In this document: positions 24,091 to 36,490 of the stretch, piece after piece | Layout of the letters: each line of letters begins with the position of its first letter | Numbering within the stretch: the stretch's first letter is position 1 | Origin: Tolypocladium sp. Sup5 PDA-1 | Taxonomy: Eukaryota; Ascomycota; Sordariomycetes; Hypocreales; Ophiocordycipitaceae | Direction of reading: 5' to 3' | DNA length: 64,000 nt | NCBI GenBank assembly: GCA_000750105.3 | Contig: JPHH03000003.1 | Coordinates: 372,001-436,000 of the forward strand | Position numbers and translations under genes: made by a program | Notes under the pieces: generated by a model | What the model saw: the letters and a program-made list of their open reading frames with translations, nothing else | Told to the model about the DNA's origin: nothing | Database searches by the model: none

Positions 24091-27000
24091 ATAGCTTATC
24101 GCGAGATTTGACGGAGAGGGGGTATCGACTGTGCGCGAGGGAGTTGCACAGTCCGGGGGCGCTGAAAAGAGCGAGGGCGTCGGAGTGTACAAGGCGTAGC
24201 GTGCGAGGAGCGTGTTCGTGCTGCGTGAGCTGGGAGCGTGAGGGTGAAAGGTGGAGGTTTGGCTTCTGAAGCAGAGCGCGTTTCTCGTCACGGTAATAGA
24301 ATGAAGTTGCCCCTGGGGAGCTTTGCCGGCGATGAGCCGAAGCGCCGACACCAAACTCACCACGCCAGATTCGTCATTAGCGTGACAGTCAGACAACCAC
24401 CGACGACGACAGCCCATCTGTTACCTGTCAAGCTCATGTCCATGGACTGCATCTTTCCTTCATTGATGTTTCTCTGCTTCACCTGGCCTAGCTGTCTTTT
24501 CCCTCTGTCTAGACATCGGCGCAGATTTGAGGTCATCTAGGGTAGCCGCAAAGGACCTTGGGCTCTTGTGACTGCAACGCGTTTAGGTCGAGCTGTGCAA
24601 GAAGCCAAAGGGTTTCTTGCATAGACGAACAAGGGCTACTGAGCCGTCTTCTCCCGATGTTTTCTTGACCTGCCGCGTTGAACGTGTTGTCTCTCGAGTT
24701 CCATTCGCTTGGCTTCCCCGCCACCTCCTGTGACCTCTGACTACGTATATTATTGACCCCAGATCCCCAGCCACGGGCGGCACTCATGCCCGTGCAATTT
24801 CCACCCACTCGGGAAAACAAAAGTCCCCCGCCGTAGGGACGATGTATGCAGATGCATATTAGGCGTACGTATCGAGAAGCCCAGTGTCAGGCCACGTTCT
24901 GAGAGTAGTACTACTATTCCCAATCCACCATCCGGAGGATCCGCACATCTTGTCCGGGCCGCGGATATCCCCCCGGTGACGAGAACGGGTCGAACAAGCC
25001 GAACGACAGATACACGAGACAAGACATACCCGAGACAGTGGCATCACAGGCATCAAGAAACACGGCAAGACGGGTGGCAAGGCCGCCGTTCCCTGTCGAC
25101 TTCTCAAGCGTGGGGGTACGGCCTCTGCCACTATCTGCACTCACTATGTACTAGTAGAGTTGCATCAGTACTCGTAGAAGACCCGTTGAAGCATGGCCCA
25201 TACGATGATGAAGACGCCAAGAATGCCTGCCCATCCTTTCTCTCCTCGCGGCCCACAGGCGCACCAGCTGCATCTGCATTCCCCCTTGTTGGGCAGAGGA
25301 ACCCGCAATGCAAAAACATCAGAGCTCCCATGCCCCGTCTGCTCTCGCCCCACGCTGCTGGGATCGGAGACGCGAAGGCCCCAGAAACAGGAGCGGCCCA
25401 TAGAAGTACAAGGTCGCTAGGGAAGGGCGGCCCCGTCTGTGCGGCGGAGAGGCGATTTGACGCGCCCTATATGTCGCGAGTTGAGACGGCATCAACGAAA
25501 AGCCCAGGCCACCGCCTGGACCCAAAAGGCTTGCCAGCCGTGGAAACCTCCAAGGCAACGTGAGTGGTTTTCGGGTGACCCTGATTGACGGCCTTGGGAC
25601 CGTTGTTTTCCCCCGTTGAGGGAAGAGTAAAGTGTAACGCATATGCGGTGTCGCTATTCAGCCGAACAACAGACATGAGGAATAGCGCCTCGTGCTGCAT
25701 GATTCAACCCTGATGCAACAGCTCAAAGCCTTGTTTTCCCGGCTTGAACTCATTGACCGTCCTCAAGTCCCCTCGATGTCATAGTTTGAATGCGAAGTTT
25801 GGCCCCAGACCAAAAGACCAAGGGGTATTCGCGCTTGATAAATGCGACTACATGGGCCGATTTCAACGAGGCCGGCCAGCTCCCTTTGCAGCCAGTGTTT
25901 GTCCAAGGCTTACACCCCGTGGGAACCGATAGACAGTCACATGGAATCGACGACGACCCTACCACGTCTGTCGAGACCGCGGAGGCGATAGGAGCAAGGT
26001 TCGTACTTGCTTGTAGTATCTCGACAAGCTTTCGTGTGCTGGAGGTGTGCTGTTGTTCCATCGATAGGGCTCAAATGATTTGTTCATGAAAAGGGGGCTG
26101 CTGAGCAAACACCTGCAGCCATCTTCATCAGCGAATCGTTGGGCAAACTGGGGACACGACCAACAGTTCCCCGGCGGGATATCAGCAAATGGAAGTCCAT
26201 CTGGGGCACGAGATGCTCACCTGTGAGCTGGTCTGTTTGGCGTTGGCAACCAATGGAAGAGCTTAGTGGCCGAGTGCCAATCCTGCAGGTCACTCGGAGT
26301 CTCTCCTGGCCAGATACTCAGGGTGTTGGAATGGGCCCGTAATCTATTCTGAGCAGATGTACGAAGTACGAAGCACTCCGCAGAGGATCGTGGAAGCACC
26401 TCCGGTTTAGATCTGGTGCCTGCTAACAAGCCGTTCCACCAACGAAGCGGTGTAGGCTCTTATCAACCCACACCGTCCTCCCATCGGCGGGGGGGGAGCA
26501 GTCATGGTGTAACCGCTCCGTTGGGACCGAACAGCTTATTTAAAGGTTGAGTTGCACAACCGGCACTTGGCGACCGACCGCGCGGGACAGTCTGACCAGG
26601 CAAGGCGTCAAGCACTGATGCTTCGAGCCACTGCCCAGACAAGGCGTCGTACGAGGCGCCGGGATCGTGTAGCAGAGGCGCCAGTGGCATTCCCGTTGCC
26701 GTTGTCATGAGATGAAACCTTTGCTGCCAGGGAGGAGACCCCGGTCCAGCGAACTCCTTGGCGGCACGAAGGCAATCGTTGATGAGAGAACAGCTTGGAT
26801 GTCATGTCTGTGCTCTGCAGCGCGAGACGTGCCACACATCCACACCACGATTCGTCGGGTGGTCTACCGGCCTGGTGGGTGAGAGGCATGTCGGCGCAGC
26901 CCTTGAACGCTGGACAAGCTTGGGACGAATAGCCATCAAGACCAAGTCAGCAATTGCCGTCCGCCATATTATACGCAGCCCTAGTCATGAGAGTAGTCGA

Positions 27001-30000
27001 AGTCAGAGCTGCTTTTGGGAGCGTGAAACAGCTGAGGCCAACACCTCCCGCACCGACAGGCTGGTGCTGGTGCCCAGAAGACGCACAAGTGACGACATGC
27101 CGTTGGCTCAGACTCTTCACTCCCGCACTCTTCTTGCGATAAAAAGGCGCTGCTGCGTTGGGGGCTGGTTCAAGCACAGCGATCCTTTGCGGTGGATGCG
27201 CTGGCGCGACGGCAGGGTTGCACCGATTGCTTCTTGCGGGGTCGAGGTTTACGTTCCCAGATGCAGCGCCGTGATCCCGAAAAGCCTGTCCGCCAGGAAG
27301 GTTATCACGGGCAGTGCTGCTTCTGCCGGGTTTAATGGGGCAGAGGGTTGTGTTGTCCCGTGAAAGGCCGGATCTTGATCTGAGGCTTTTGCTCTCCTTG
27401 GTGGTCAATGGCTGCCCATCCATTCCCCCGTCTGCTGGCGATTGATGAATCTCCCAGCCACCATCCGTAACCATTGCAGAAACCTGACTGGCCAGTGGTA
27501 CACGTGAGATGGTCATATCGACGTCGTGATACATGGGCTGGGGCGTTGAACCTTTCAGCCATGGCCTCTTACCAAGATGCAAGACTGGTAAACTGGTTGA
27601 CCGGTCAGTGGTCCCCCCGAACGACGGCGGCATTGCGGCGGTTGTAGGACGCAGGAGGGCGAGGACATGCAGGACACATGTCGCGCTGTCCAGCGCTCCG
27701 GGTCGGTGGAACACAGCATCAGTCGAGATTGATGTCGTTCCCAATAAGTGCGCATGCATGGACAGAACCCCTGCCAGATTCTTCCCGTTAGCTGGGAGAA
27801 GGCAGCGGGCTTTTCCCCAACGAGCCTCGTTGGATGACATGTTTTGCCTGGCTTGCCGGCATGCTGCCTGGGCTCCCTGCCTGGTCAACGGCGAACCAGT
27901 GCGGAGGGTGAGCCCAAGGGGGTGAACCCAAGGAGGAGGGTTGGCAAGGAACCAGAAGACGAAGGCCATCACTGCATCAGCAGCCTGAACTGCCTAGCTT
28001 AATGCGCGCCTGTCTGCTTGGTGCCTGACGGCAGTCGTCTGGGTAAAGTTTTGGAATCGAATCAAGCCAGATGACGAATCGTCAGCCTCAGGAGGCAAGG
28101 AAAGAACAGGCCTAATGGTTGAGCGAGAACAGCGGAACTGGTGGTCCGTTAATATGATGATTGATCGGGTTCTCGGAGAGTGTAGTCCGGATGAAGTACC
28201 GATACTCGTAGTGGGAAAGTGGCGGGACGGGCAGGCAGCCTGAAACATCCCTGACATAGACGCAACGGGATGCCAATGGCGATGGATATGACGGCCTTCG
28301 TCGGGTCGTTCGATGGCGATGGGCAGCGGCGGCGGGCACGGGCTGGGAACCGGATGTGACGAAACTTGTTGAATCAATTCATCCGTCCCTCGGCCCTCGT
28401 CCCTCGTCTCGGAGCAGCCACGACGAGCACACAACCCGCAACGCACCCCGTGGCCAGCGCTGTTGCGCAGAACTGACACATCAGAAAGCCGGCGGCGGAG
28501 TCATGGAACCATTCATCCATGCAATCCTTGGAGCCACGGCGCCAGCAGAGGCCGTGCGGGGACCGAAGCCATTATCCATGGCAGTGGTGGCCTAGCTGGG
28601 TTAGCGGTCCGCGTTGCTGGGTTCCTGGGCACCACCACGTCTCGTACCCGTGCGCTCTGGGATCATCGACGGCCGCCTCCATGATCCATCCAACTCGAGC
28701 GCCAGCGGGAATAGTGCGTAGGCAAGGTAGGTATCAGATCCGTTGCGGCTAAATTGAAGATGGGTCGTGCGCGCGAGGTGCGAGATAGAGTGATGAAGAG
28801 ATGATGGCTCAGTCGACGGTATTTATCAACCTGAGGCAGCTGCATTGGCCACGGGAAGAGGCAGTTGTGGTCGATGCCCCTTGGGTTCCTTCCACCTTCC
28901 ACCGCCCGGGTTGGGATGGATGGCCGACCTGCTGTAACGTCCAGCGCTGCACGTCTGCACGCTCGGTGGCGATGGAACCTGGTACCGTCCAATTCGCCTC
29001 GATGCAATACGCGACGGGCCAGGCTGGCAGTGCAGCGTCATCTGTCATGCGTCCTCGTGTTTGCTTTGGCGACATGACTCTGCGACTCTCGTCAGGGTCA
29101 TGCAGCGATGGGCGGCGGCTGCGGCTCGCGGCGTTGAGGACAGGTCACTTACATTTGCAGGAATCGCCTGCAGCTCTGGGGAGACGACGTCTGCTGCCAC
29201 GCCCGTCGTCTCCTGCGGCCGGTGCTAGCAAGTTATGAAGTGTTGTATCCGCATCCGTTGGTACGGACTACGTCGTGAATGGCAACACCTCGTTGACGCA
29301 TGCATGCATGCCCAGTGGCATCCCCGCCGCTCCCCGTCCGCCCGCCGTGTCGGAGCAGCCTGCAACGCCCATTGGCACCGCTCTGTCGGATGCGGACACG
29401 GACGCGGACGCGGACGGTGGCCAACGACCAACGGCATGCGTCGATGGCGAACAAGCCAGGTCCTTGCACCAGCAGCAGGCCACACCACCCTCCCAGAACC
29501 CTGGGCCCGGTGGCACTCCCGACCACCAACAAGCCCTCCCTTGGGAAACATCACGCACGGGTTATGGCGCCGTATCCACCGCCAAAAAGAAACGACGGGA
29601 GCCATGGACCTCATGGGCCGGCCCAGCCAAGCCAGCCATGGGCAAACGCCCCGATATCCAGCCCAGCTTTTCGTTGGTGGGATGATGGGATCGGAGCGGA
29701 AGCCAGTTATTATTTCATGGAGGCATTCACGTCAATCCTCACCAGCCAACTGCAGCCCACGGACAAGTTACAACGGGCTCACAGGAGCCTCTGGAGGTGC
29801 TCCGGGGCTTTGGACACGCCCCGTCGCGCCCCGTCGCAGCCCGCCCGTCCCAGCAGTGGGGGTGCGCTAACAGCCGCCCACTGTCTTCCCGGTCGGTGGT
29901 CCCATCCATCCATGGATGAGGAACCCCAAGCCTCCACCGAGTGCCAGCCTGTCGCTGCAGTGGTGCAGAAATCCCTTGCTGGAAGCCGGAATCCTTCCCA

Positions 30001-30906
30001 AGTTCGCTCGCCCGTTCGTTCTGTCGCCTCCGCCCCCCTGGGCCCTGGCCCATGCGGATGGGTTACTGTAGTGGTCCGCCCCGGGAGCGAGCCTGTCGCT
30101 CGGTATCCCGTTGGCGCTTGCGCTGCTCAGCGAGGTGCTGTTCCATTGCAAGGTCGCATTCGCAAGGTACTCGGTACTGTGGCGTCGCGCCGCTCGTAGA
30201 CACCTCTGCGCCGTCACGGTCGACGGCAGTACCGGCCTGGAGCACCGCAGCGCGTACCGGGTACCAGACGAGGCCGGCCCCGGGCGGAATGCCTCCACAC
30301 CACCAGCGCCGGGGTCTCGTCACCGCACCGATTGCCTCTTCTTCTGGCATCTCCCTGGACCCTCTGCCTCGAGATTTTACCCGCTCCTGATCCCCTTCTT
30401 TAATGCCTTGCCTTTCCTTGCCTGCCTATAACTGCTCCGCCGTGCGCCTCTTGGGACATACCCTCGGCTTCACCCGCTGCCGGGCATTTGTGGTGTCCTT
30501 GCTTGTCTGCGACAGTCCGCCTCTTCCACGACAAGTCTGTTCCGTCGACGTCGCTAAAGTTCATCCCCTCTCCTTCTTCTCCTCCTCCAACACCGAACAC
30601 CGCAGCGGCAACACATCGACAGACCGTCAGCCAAATCCCTCGCCGGCAAAGGCCCCCCCCCCCGGTGGCATCTGTCGTCGAGAGCCGCAAGGCCCAGCAA
30701 TTGATTAATTGCTTTTGCCTCCACCTGCAGGACGTGTCACATTGCCGTGACACGAACCGTGTGCGCTTGCCTCACCGTGCCACCACTCTGTACGACCTTT
30801 CGCTTCTCTCCCACGCCTTATTATCAACTGGCCGTTTGGGCTTGCACAACCCAATCCGTGCCACTGCAATCCGTCACCGGCAACAGCAACACCTCCCTCA
30901 CCTACC
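24091..30906. other. 6.8-kb stretch without a recognisable gene
   Basis: No frame shows a family motif or convincing splicing. The longest is a 341-codon minus frame (27972-26947) with strongly mixed composition; it is judged more likely chance than gene. Dispersed TACGAAGTAC-type motifs occur at about 26359 and 29261. The part nearest 30.9 kb (from about 30.2 kb) is pyrimidine-rich and probably includes the promoter and 5' leader of the zinc-ribbon gene. Confidence 0.5.
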
Positions 30907-32112
30907 ATGAGCTCACCGGCACGACAAGAGCCGTCGGCGCCCAGGGACGACAGGGAGAAGAAGGGTCTCAGCAAGATGCTGGCCAAGGTCAAGGTCGCAT
31001 TGAAAAAGGGCGAATCATCGTCGTCGGCCGCTGGCAAAAAGGAGCCAGCTACTGCAAGGTATGATCAAGACAGGGAATCTGTCTTTCTGTTCCCAATTCG
31101 TCCGAGGTCGCTTCCCCGTCGAGACTTGCCTGGTTCCGGCCCAATTCGTCCTATTTGCGGTAGCCTCAGCTACAATTGTCGATCTTAACTGACCCGTATA
31201 CAGCAAGGCGACGGCACTCTCACCGGCCGCCGAAGCTCGGGCGCGCTACGAAGGCATGGAAGGCGTCACAAAGCTGGCCAGATCGCAGCTGTTTGAGCAA
31301 CGAGCCAAGAAGCTGGCTGAGCGATACGGCTTGGAGATCAAGGCCTCGGACTGGCAAAGCGTCGCCGCCGACCACGACGACACCGTCCTGCGCATAGACA
31401 GACCGATCCGCATCCGTGTCCGACGCACATGCCATAGGTGCAATGTCAGCTTTGCCGCAGCGAACGAGTGCCCCAACTGCGAGCATGTCCGCTGCGCCAA
31501 GTGTACCCGCTACCCGCCGAAGCGCACCGAGGCCGAGCGGCTCGCCAGCCATAGAAAGAGAGAAGCCATTCTCAAGGCCAACAAGGAGAATCCGCCCATC
31601 ATTGCCGACTACTCTTACACCGACAAGGGCATCATCCTCACCCGGCCGAGCAAGACGGGTGGCCAAGACTTGGTTCATAAGAAGCCCCGCCAGCGCGTCA
31701 GGAGAAACTGCCATGAGTGTCAGACACTATTCATGGCGGGCAGCAAGAAATGCGAAGACTGCGGTCACATCCGCTGCACCGACTGCCCCAGAGATCCGTA
31801 CGTTGACCCCGTTGCGATATTGGATATCCCGTGTCACAAACTAACTCGTCCGTCAAAAGACCCAAGAAGGACAAGTATCCGTTCGGCTATCCCGGCGATG
31901 CCTTTGGCCCCCACAGCATTCCTCGCTACGAATGTGGACGCTGCGAAACCCTCTTCCCCGCGGACGCTGAGAACGGCACTGTCTGCAAGAAGTGTGGCCG
32001 TACGAAGTCGGACGATTCTCCTCGAGCTCTGCCGCGCAAGGTGGAACCCGAGCCGGACCCCGATGTTCTGAAGACGATACAATCCAAGCTTGACCGCTTA
32101 AAGGTCGCGTAG
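30907..32112 (+). CDS. Uncharacterised protein with three zinc-ribbon-like Cys clusters
   Basis: Three exons, 30907-31058, 31204-31797 and 31860-32112, give 332 residues; the second intron has a CTAAC branch point. The N-terminus is Lys/Ser-rich. Three related Cys clusters follow: CHRC..CPNC..CAKC (about 127-151), CHEC..CEDC..CTDC (about 220-245) and CGRC..CKKC (about 275-300). The first two share the layout CHxC-x(8-9)-CxxCxHxRCxxC, so they look like an internal duplication. Such clusters normally bind zinc. There is no signal peptide or membrane segment. The gene looks like a conserved fungal protein of unknown role; nuclear or nucleic-acid binding is possible but not shown. ATG at 30907 has the good context CTACCATGA. 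Confidence 0.77.
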
Positions 32113-33477
32113 AGAGCGTCAAGATGCAGGGGCCGGAAGGGAGAGCCTGACCCGGTTCCATTCATTCTTGCAAAGATACAGGGCAAATTGGACGACATCA
32201 CAGCTGCGCGACATGCATCTAATGGAAGGGAATGAGCGAGGGAGCGAGGATGTGGCTTGATTTTTAGATCATCTTGATCGAATGGCGTGATGGCGACGAT
32301 TAAACGCATCTCGGGCGGGCGCGGACGAGCTCCAACAAACCCACAGGGAGGAGCTTGCGCCTCATCATCACCTCTTGTCTACGGCTGGAGCAGATTTTTG
32401 TCTCATCATACAGCGGCGAATGCATTTGCTTTCGTGTTTTCTTGTCGGTGTTTTTGGTTTGGGCCGCGATACGTATTCTACAGTTCACATCATGAAGAGC
32501 GGCGACGACCACCACGAAGATCACGACCCTGCTTAACGCTCCGGGGGGCGGCGCGAGGCGTTGGGATTTTTCAACTTGCTGATACATGGCCTGTTGAGGG
32601 CAGGGCTGAGGACGCATAATGCAAGAGTTCATCGTCGCAATGAGGTTTGCCAAGAGGGACAGCCGGGGCGATTGGTGTTTCTCCATGTCTATACAAAAGC
32701 GGTAGCGAGCAAATTCGGATTCATTTGATCTCTTGGGCGCGGCCGTCGTTCAACTTCTACGCTTGACGGACGCGAATGATGCCTGCACGTCGTGTCGGAT
32801 CCAATGCGTTACACAGCTGCATTGACGTTCCAAGAATCGAGGCTCTATACTTCGTACTCCGTACATCCATGGACGCTTCACCGCCCAAGCCCTCGGCCGG
32901 CCGCCTCACCTCACCGGCCTGTCCCTGCCCGTCACGCTGCCAGAAACGGCTCCGTGCAGAGCGTCTGTTTCAACGCCAGTTGGCCACGTTGTGTAAGCTC
33001 CTGACGGCGGCTGCTGCATGCAGGGCTCTCGTGTCTCGGGCATCCGCTGCAGAGCCTGAGGTGGTGAAATTGCCGGTGCGACATCTGGATACGGGGGCAG
33101 GCAGGCAGGTCGAGGTACGCAGTCACCAAGGTACCAGACAATAACCATGTCGGGTCCATCCTGAACACTTCAGCACGAGACAGTCTGGAGTTTTGGAAGG
33201 GCTATCTGTCGGTTTATACAGCACACTACATCACGATTCCCAGTCCATGCGCCAAAAGCTTGCCTCTTCCCCAGCTCGGTGGCATCCGTGGCGTTCTTCC
33301 CATCTCCGCGGGCCGTTTCCTACCGGTGGTCCATCATATGGGCGTGGACGTCCAACCTACCCTGAACCTCTATAGTGCTGCTGCTGCTCGTCGAGCATGG
33401 CCTTCCCATGGCGGCCGCGACCCCGGGGTGAATGTTCCACAGTTCTGCTCGGGCCCCGAAGGATGGCCGCTGGCGCG
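32113..33477. other. Convergent intergenic region
   Basis: About 1.4 kb between the 3' ends of the zinc-ribbon gene (+) and clr2 (-). No supported ORF. One dispersed motif (TACTTCGTACTCCGTAC) lies at about 32848-32864. Confidence 0.55.
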
Positions 33478-35248
33478 TCAGAGTTCTCGGATGAGAGGCT
33501 CCAGCGTGATTTCTCCGTCGTTGGGCACCGACGTGCCCAGCATCTCCTGCCTGTTCACCTTGTACCCGATGTATCCTCCCGAGCCGTCCATTCTGTTATT
33601 CAGGTACGGATACTGACTATCCACGTTGCCCTCCGCCACGGCGGCGTTGAACCCAGCCTCGTTGAGGACGGGCATCAGTCGGTGCGTGGGGTAGAATCGG
33701 CCCCTGACGGACTGCTCCTCCAGCAGCACATCCTCCTTGACGAGCACCCAGCGCCAGGGCTGGTTTGGGCTGACCTGGCTGCGCCACAGAGTCTCGTCTC
33801 TCAGGGGGATGGGCAGGTTCTCGGGGGGCACGGCTTTGGCAGACGTCTCATCCGCCATTGCGATTTGATAGATGTTGCCGCGAAAAAGGACAGCCATAGG
33901 GTTCCCCCTGCGCGCGATGATGCCGCGTAAGCCCAGAACAGACGAGTCGCTCGAAATATTGGCGTCTCCAGACAGCGGTTTAACGCGCAAGCAGTCGCCG
34001 ATTTCTATCCGCTCCGCCCCGAAGAAGCAGCCATAGTAGGGAACAGTCTCAGCGTTGATATCCTCCGCCAAGGGACACCAAAGAGAGTAGGATGCGTCGA
34101 TCTTGGACGCTGCCATCTTGGAGGCATCCAGGATAAGGTTGGTGCGCTTGATCCTGTCTGGTCCTGCAAAGGCAAACAGCTCTTCCCAGGCCACCTGATC
34201 GAACACCTTGTCCTGTAGCTCTTGCAGCATCACAGCAGGAACACTGAAGGCATGGAATGGCCGCATCTCCATGCAGACTTTTGTCGCGGTCTTTTGGAGA
34301 GCCGACTTGTGGCCGACGGGGATGATTTGGAAGCTTTCACTTCCTGGGCTTGCAATCACGCCAAGACGCCATGAATTGCCGTTCTGGTACCAGACCAGCT
34401 CGCCAGCCCGGAACAAGAAGGGAGCTTGCAATGCCCACTGGAAAGGCTGAGGCTGGACCTGGTTTCTGGGTTGGGCTCCCGCTTGAGGTTGAAGCTGTGC
34501 TTGCGTTGTTGGACCTGTTAAGTTGACACTACCGGCCGCCGCAGGGCTCGGGGCCGGCGCTGAGCTTGTCTGAGCCGCTTGAAGGTCCTCTCCGTTCGCC
34601 GCCTGCCTCTGCGGTGGCTGTCCCGGGATCATTGGTAAGGGTACAGGTGTTACCTTGTGGGGTAATATCGGTGCCTTCGAGACCGCGGCACTCGCTGGCG
34701 TCATGGCCACGCCGTCCAGAACGGAGGGCAGTCTGGCCACACTTGGGACGTTGCAGTGGATGCAGCAGCAGTCCCTGTACTCCATAGATGGGGTGAAGAG
34801 CCAGAGCAGGTGGAGGCCAAACTCTTGCGGAGACTTGAAGAGCTTTGCCTTGATGGGGTATCCAGACACCCACAGGTGCTTGGACTTTTCATAGAGCCAG
34901 TACCCTCGTGGAAATTGAACATACCAGGAGTTCCCCTCTGTACCACTTGTGTCAGTGACTCGGCATAGGGAATTATGCAACGGTAGTCGAAGACTTACCC
35001 TCGGGGTTTGGAGCAAGTTCTTGTTTCAACAAGATCCCCAGCTTGATCCTCCATTCCACGAATCTTGGGTCGTCCTCCTCCAAGCGAATCATTTGCGCCT
35101 TGACTCTGGTGGTCGTAGCTGTATCCTTTCCCGTCTTCTTTGCCGCGCTAGCTGCCGGCGCTGCTGCTACGGGCCAGTATCCTGGACCCGTATCTCTGCC
35201 ATCGCTTCGACAGACCCTGATGACATCGAATTCTTTCAATTCAGCCAT
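33478..35248 (-). CDS. clr2: Clr2-like transcriptional silencing protein (SHREC heterochromatin complex)
   Basis: Two exons, 35248-34999 and 34937-33478, give 569 residues; the joined sequence reads APNPEEGNSWYVQFPRGYW. The N-terminal Clr2 domain (about 85-150) has WYVQFPRGYWLYEK and GYPIKAKLFKSPQEFGLHLLWL. A Pro/Gln-rich linker follows, then the C-terminal Clr2 domain (from about 250) with FRAGELVWYQNGNSWRLGVI and EMRPFHAFSVP. In fission yeast Clr2 is a subunit of SHREC (with Clr1, Clr3 deacetylase and Mit1 remodeller) and is needed for heterochromatic gene silencing. Function in this organism is inferred from the family. It is divergent from nse1 and shares a 1.2-kb upstream region with it. 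Confidence 0.87.
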
Positions 35249-36490
35249 GGTTGCCCACGGATCTACCCTCGCTCTCGAATTGCTCTCACCAACGCAGTGG
35301 ATTCCAGGTGCGTGATTGTGTCTCGTCGTAGCTACCGCTGGCCGTGATACCGAGCGCAATGGTAGTCAGCGAGATCCCGAGAGTCGAGGTTCCTCGGCCC
35401 GCCCAGAGACGCACTGCAGCAGCAAGTCACGAGCTCCAGCTCCCGCTCATAGCTAGGAGGAACGAGCTCCAGTCTCCCGGTTCTATCCTTCAGCTCTAAG
35501 CTTGGCGCGATGAGTTGTCCCGTGAAGGTTTGTTGGGATGAAGTGCCGTCACTCCCCGCAAGACGTGGCCGAGACACGTCAACCACTTGGCGTCTTGGTG
35601 AGTGCGAGGAATAGCAAGCTGCGCCGTCAGCTATTCCGCCTCGAGTTTGAATGTGGTGGCCAAAATGAAAGCGCCGAAGCTCAAATCGTTTGCAATATAG
35701 GTCGTGTTGTTGACATTGTGAGAGTTTGATGGTTGGTTTGGTCACGCCAAGTGCACAACTATGTGGTTGCACAGTCACTGGCAGTGAGCAGATATTGATG
35801 AGTCAGCATTTTTGGTGCCCACTCCCCGTCCTACCCTGGAGGATTACCAGAGCCATGGGTGAGCAAATACTCCGTACATGTGTTGACCGATGAGGACGAC
35901 GGGACCCAACAGCAATTGTTTTCCTTTCTTTGTACCTTTGAGTTTTTGTCGTCTTCCACTAACAGCTTGCTTTTGGCGCCGCTTTGGGGGAAACTCGTGG
36001 CGTGAGTTGGCCGAACGCGCCGGTTTGCCTCGACCTACCTAAGCGTAACGTAGCCTGCGGACTACCTAAGATAGGTAGGAATGCTCAGGTGAGCCGCCGC
36101 TGTTGGCCACAAACTAGCCGTACCGCGGAGACTACAGATCGCCTGAATATATCAGGGTAACCATAAACCACAAACTTTCACCGGTGTCGGCATTGTTCCC
36201 GGCCTGTAACTAGCAAGCCATTGGCACTTACACGTTGCATGGGGAGCGAGGTACGAAGTAGTCCGTACAGTGTGATCAGGGCCCCACCAACAAGGGTGAC
36301 TGCACCGCCACAAATCCAATTAAAAGCTGGGGCGCTTCGACGCGTGCAGGACGCGTGCCAACTGCACACCACTCAACGTCCAACTTCGTGCACGGCAGCG
36401 CAATTCAATATCCGACTGCATTGTCCACGGGCATCCTTCTGCAACACGCAACATCGCAAGTGTACCTGCCGCAAAGAGAGAACTGGCTCC
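35249..36490. promoter_or_regulatory. Shared divergent promoter region of clr2 and nse1
   Basis: About 1.24 kb between two divergent start codons. It contains an ACCTACCTAAG..GGACTACCTAAGATAGG cluster (36028-36082) and dispersed motifs at 35868-35878 and 36251-36268, the latter about 225 nt upstream of the nse1 ATG. Function of these elements is not known. Confidence 0.45.

Noticed and set aside
26947..27972. 341-codon minus-strand frame
   Set aside because: Has an ATG near its start but mixed composition, no domain and no hydrophobic pattern. Not convincing as a gene, though kept as a testable candidate in the gene-free-region finding.
29300..30199. 299-codon plus-strand frame
   Set aside because: Several overlapping frames are open here on both strands. 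The composition is Pro/Ser/Arg-rich with no motif.
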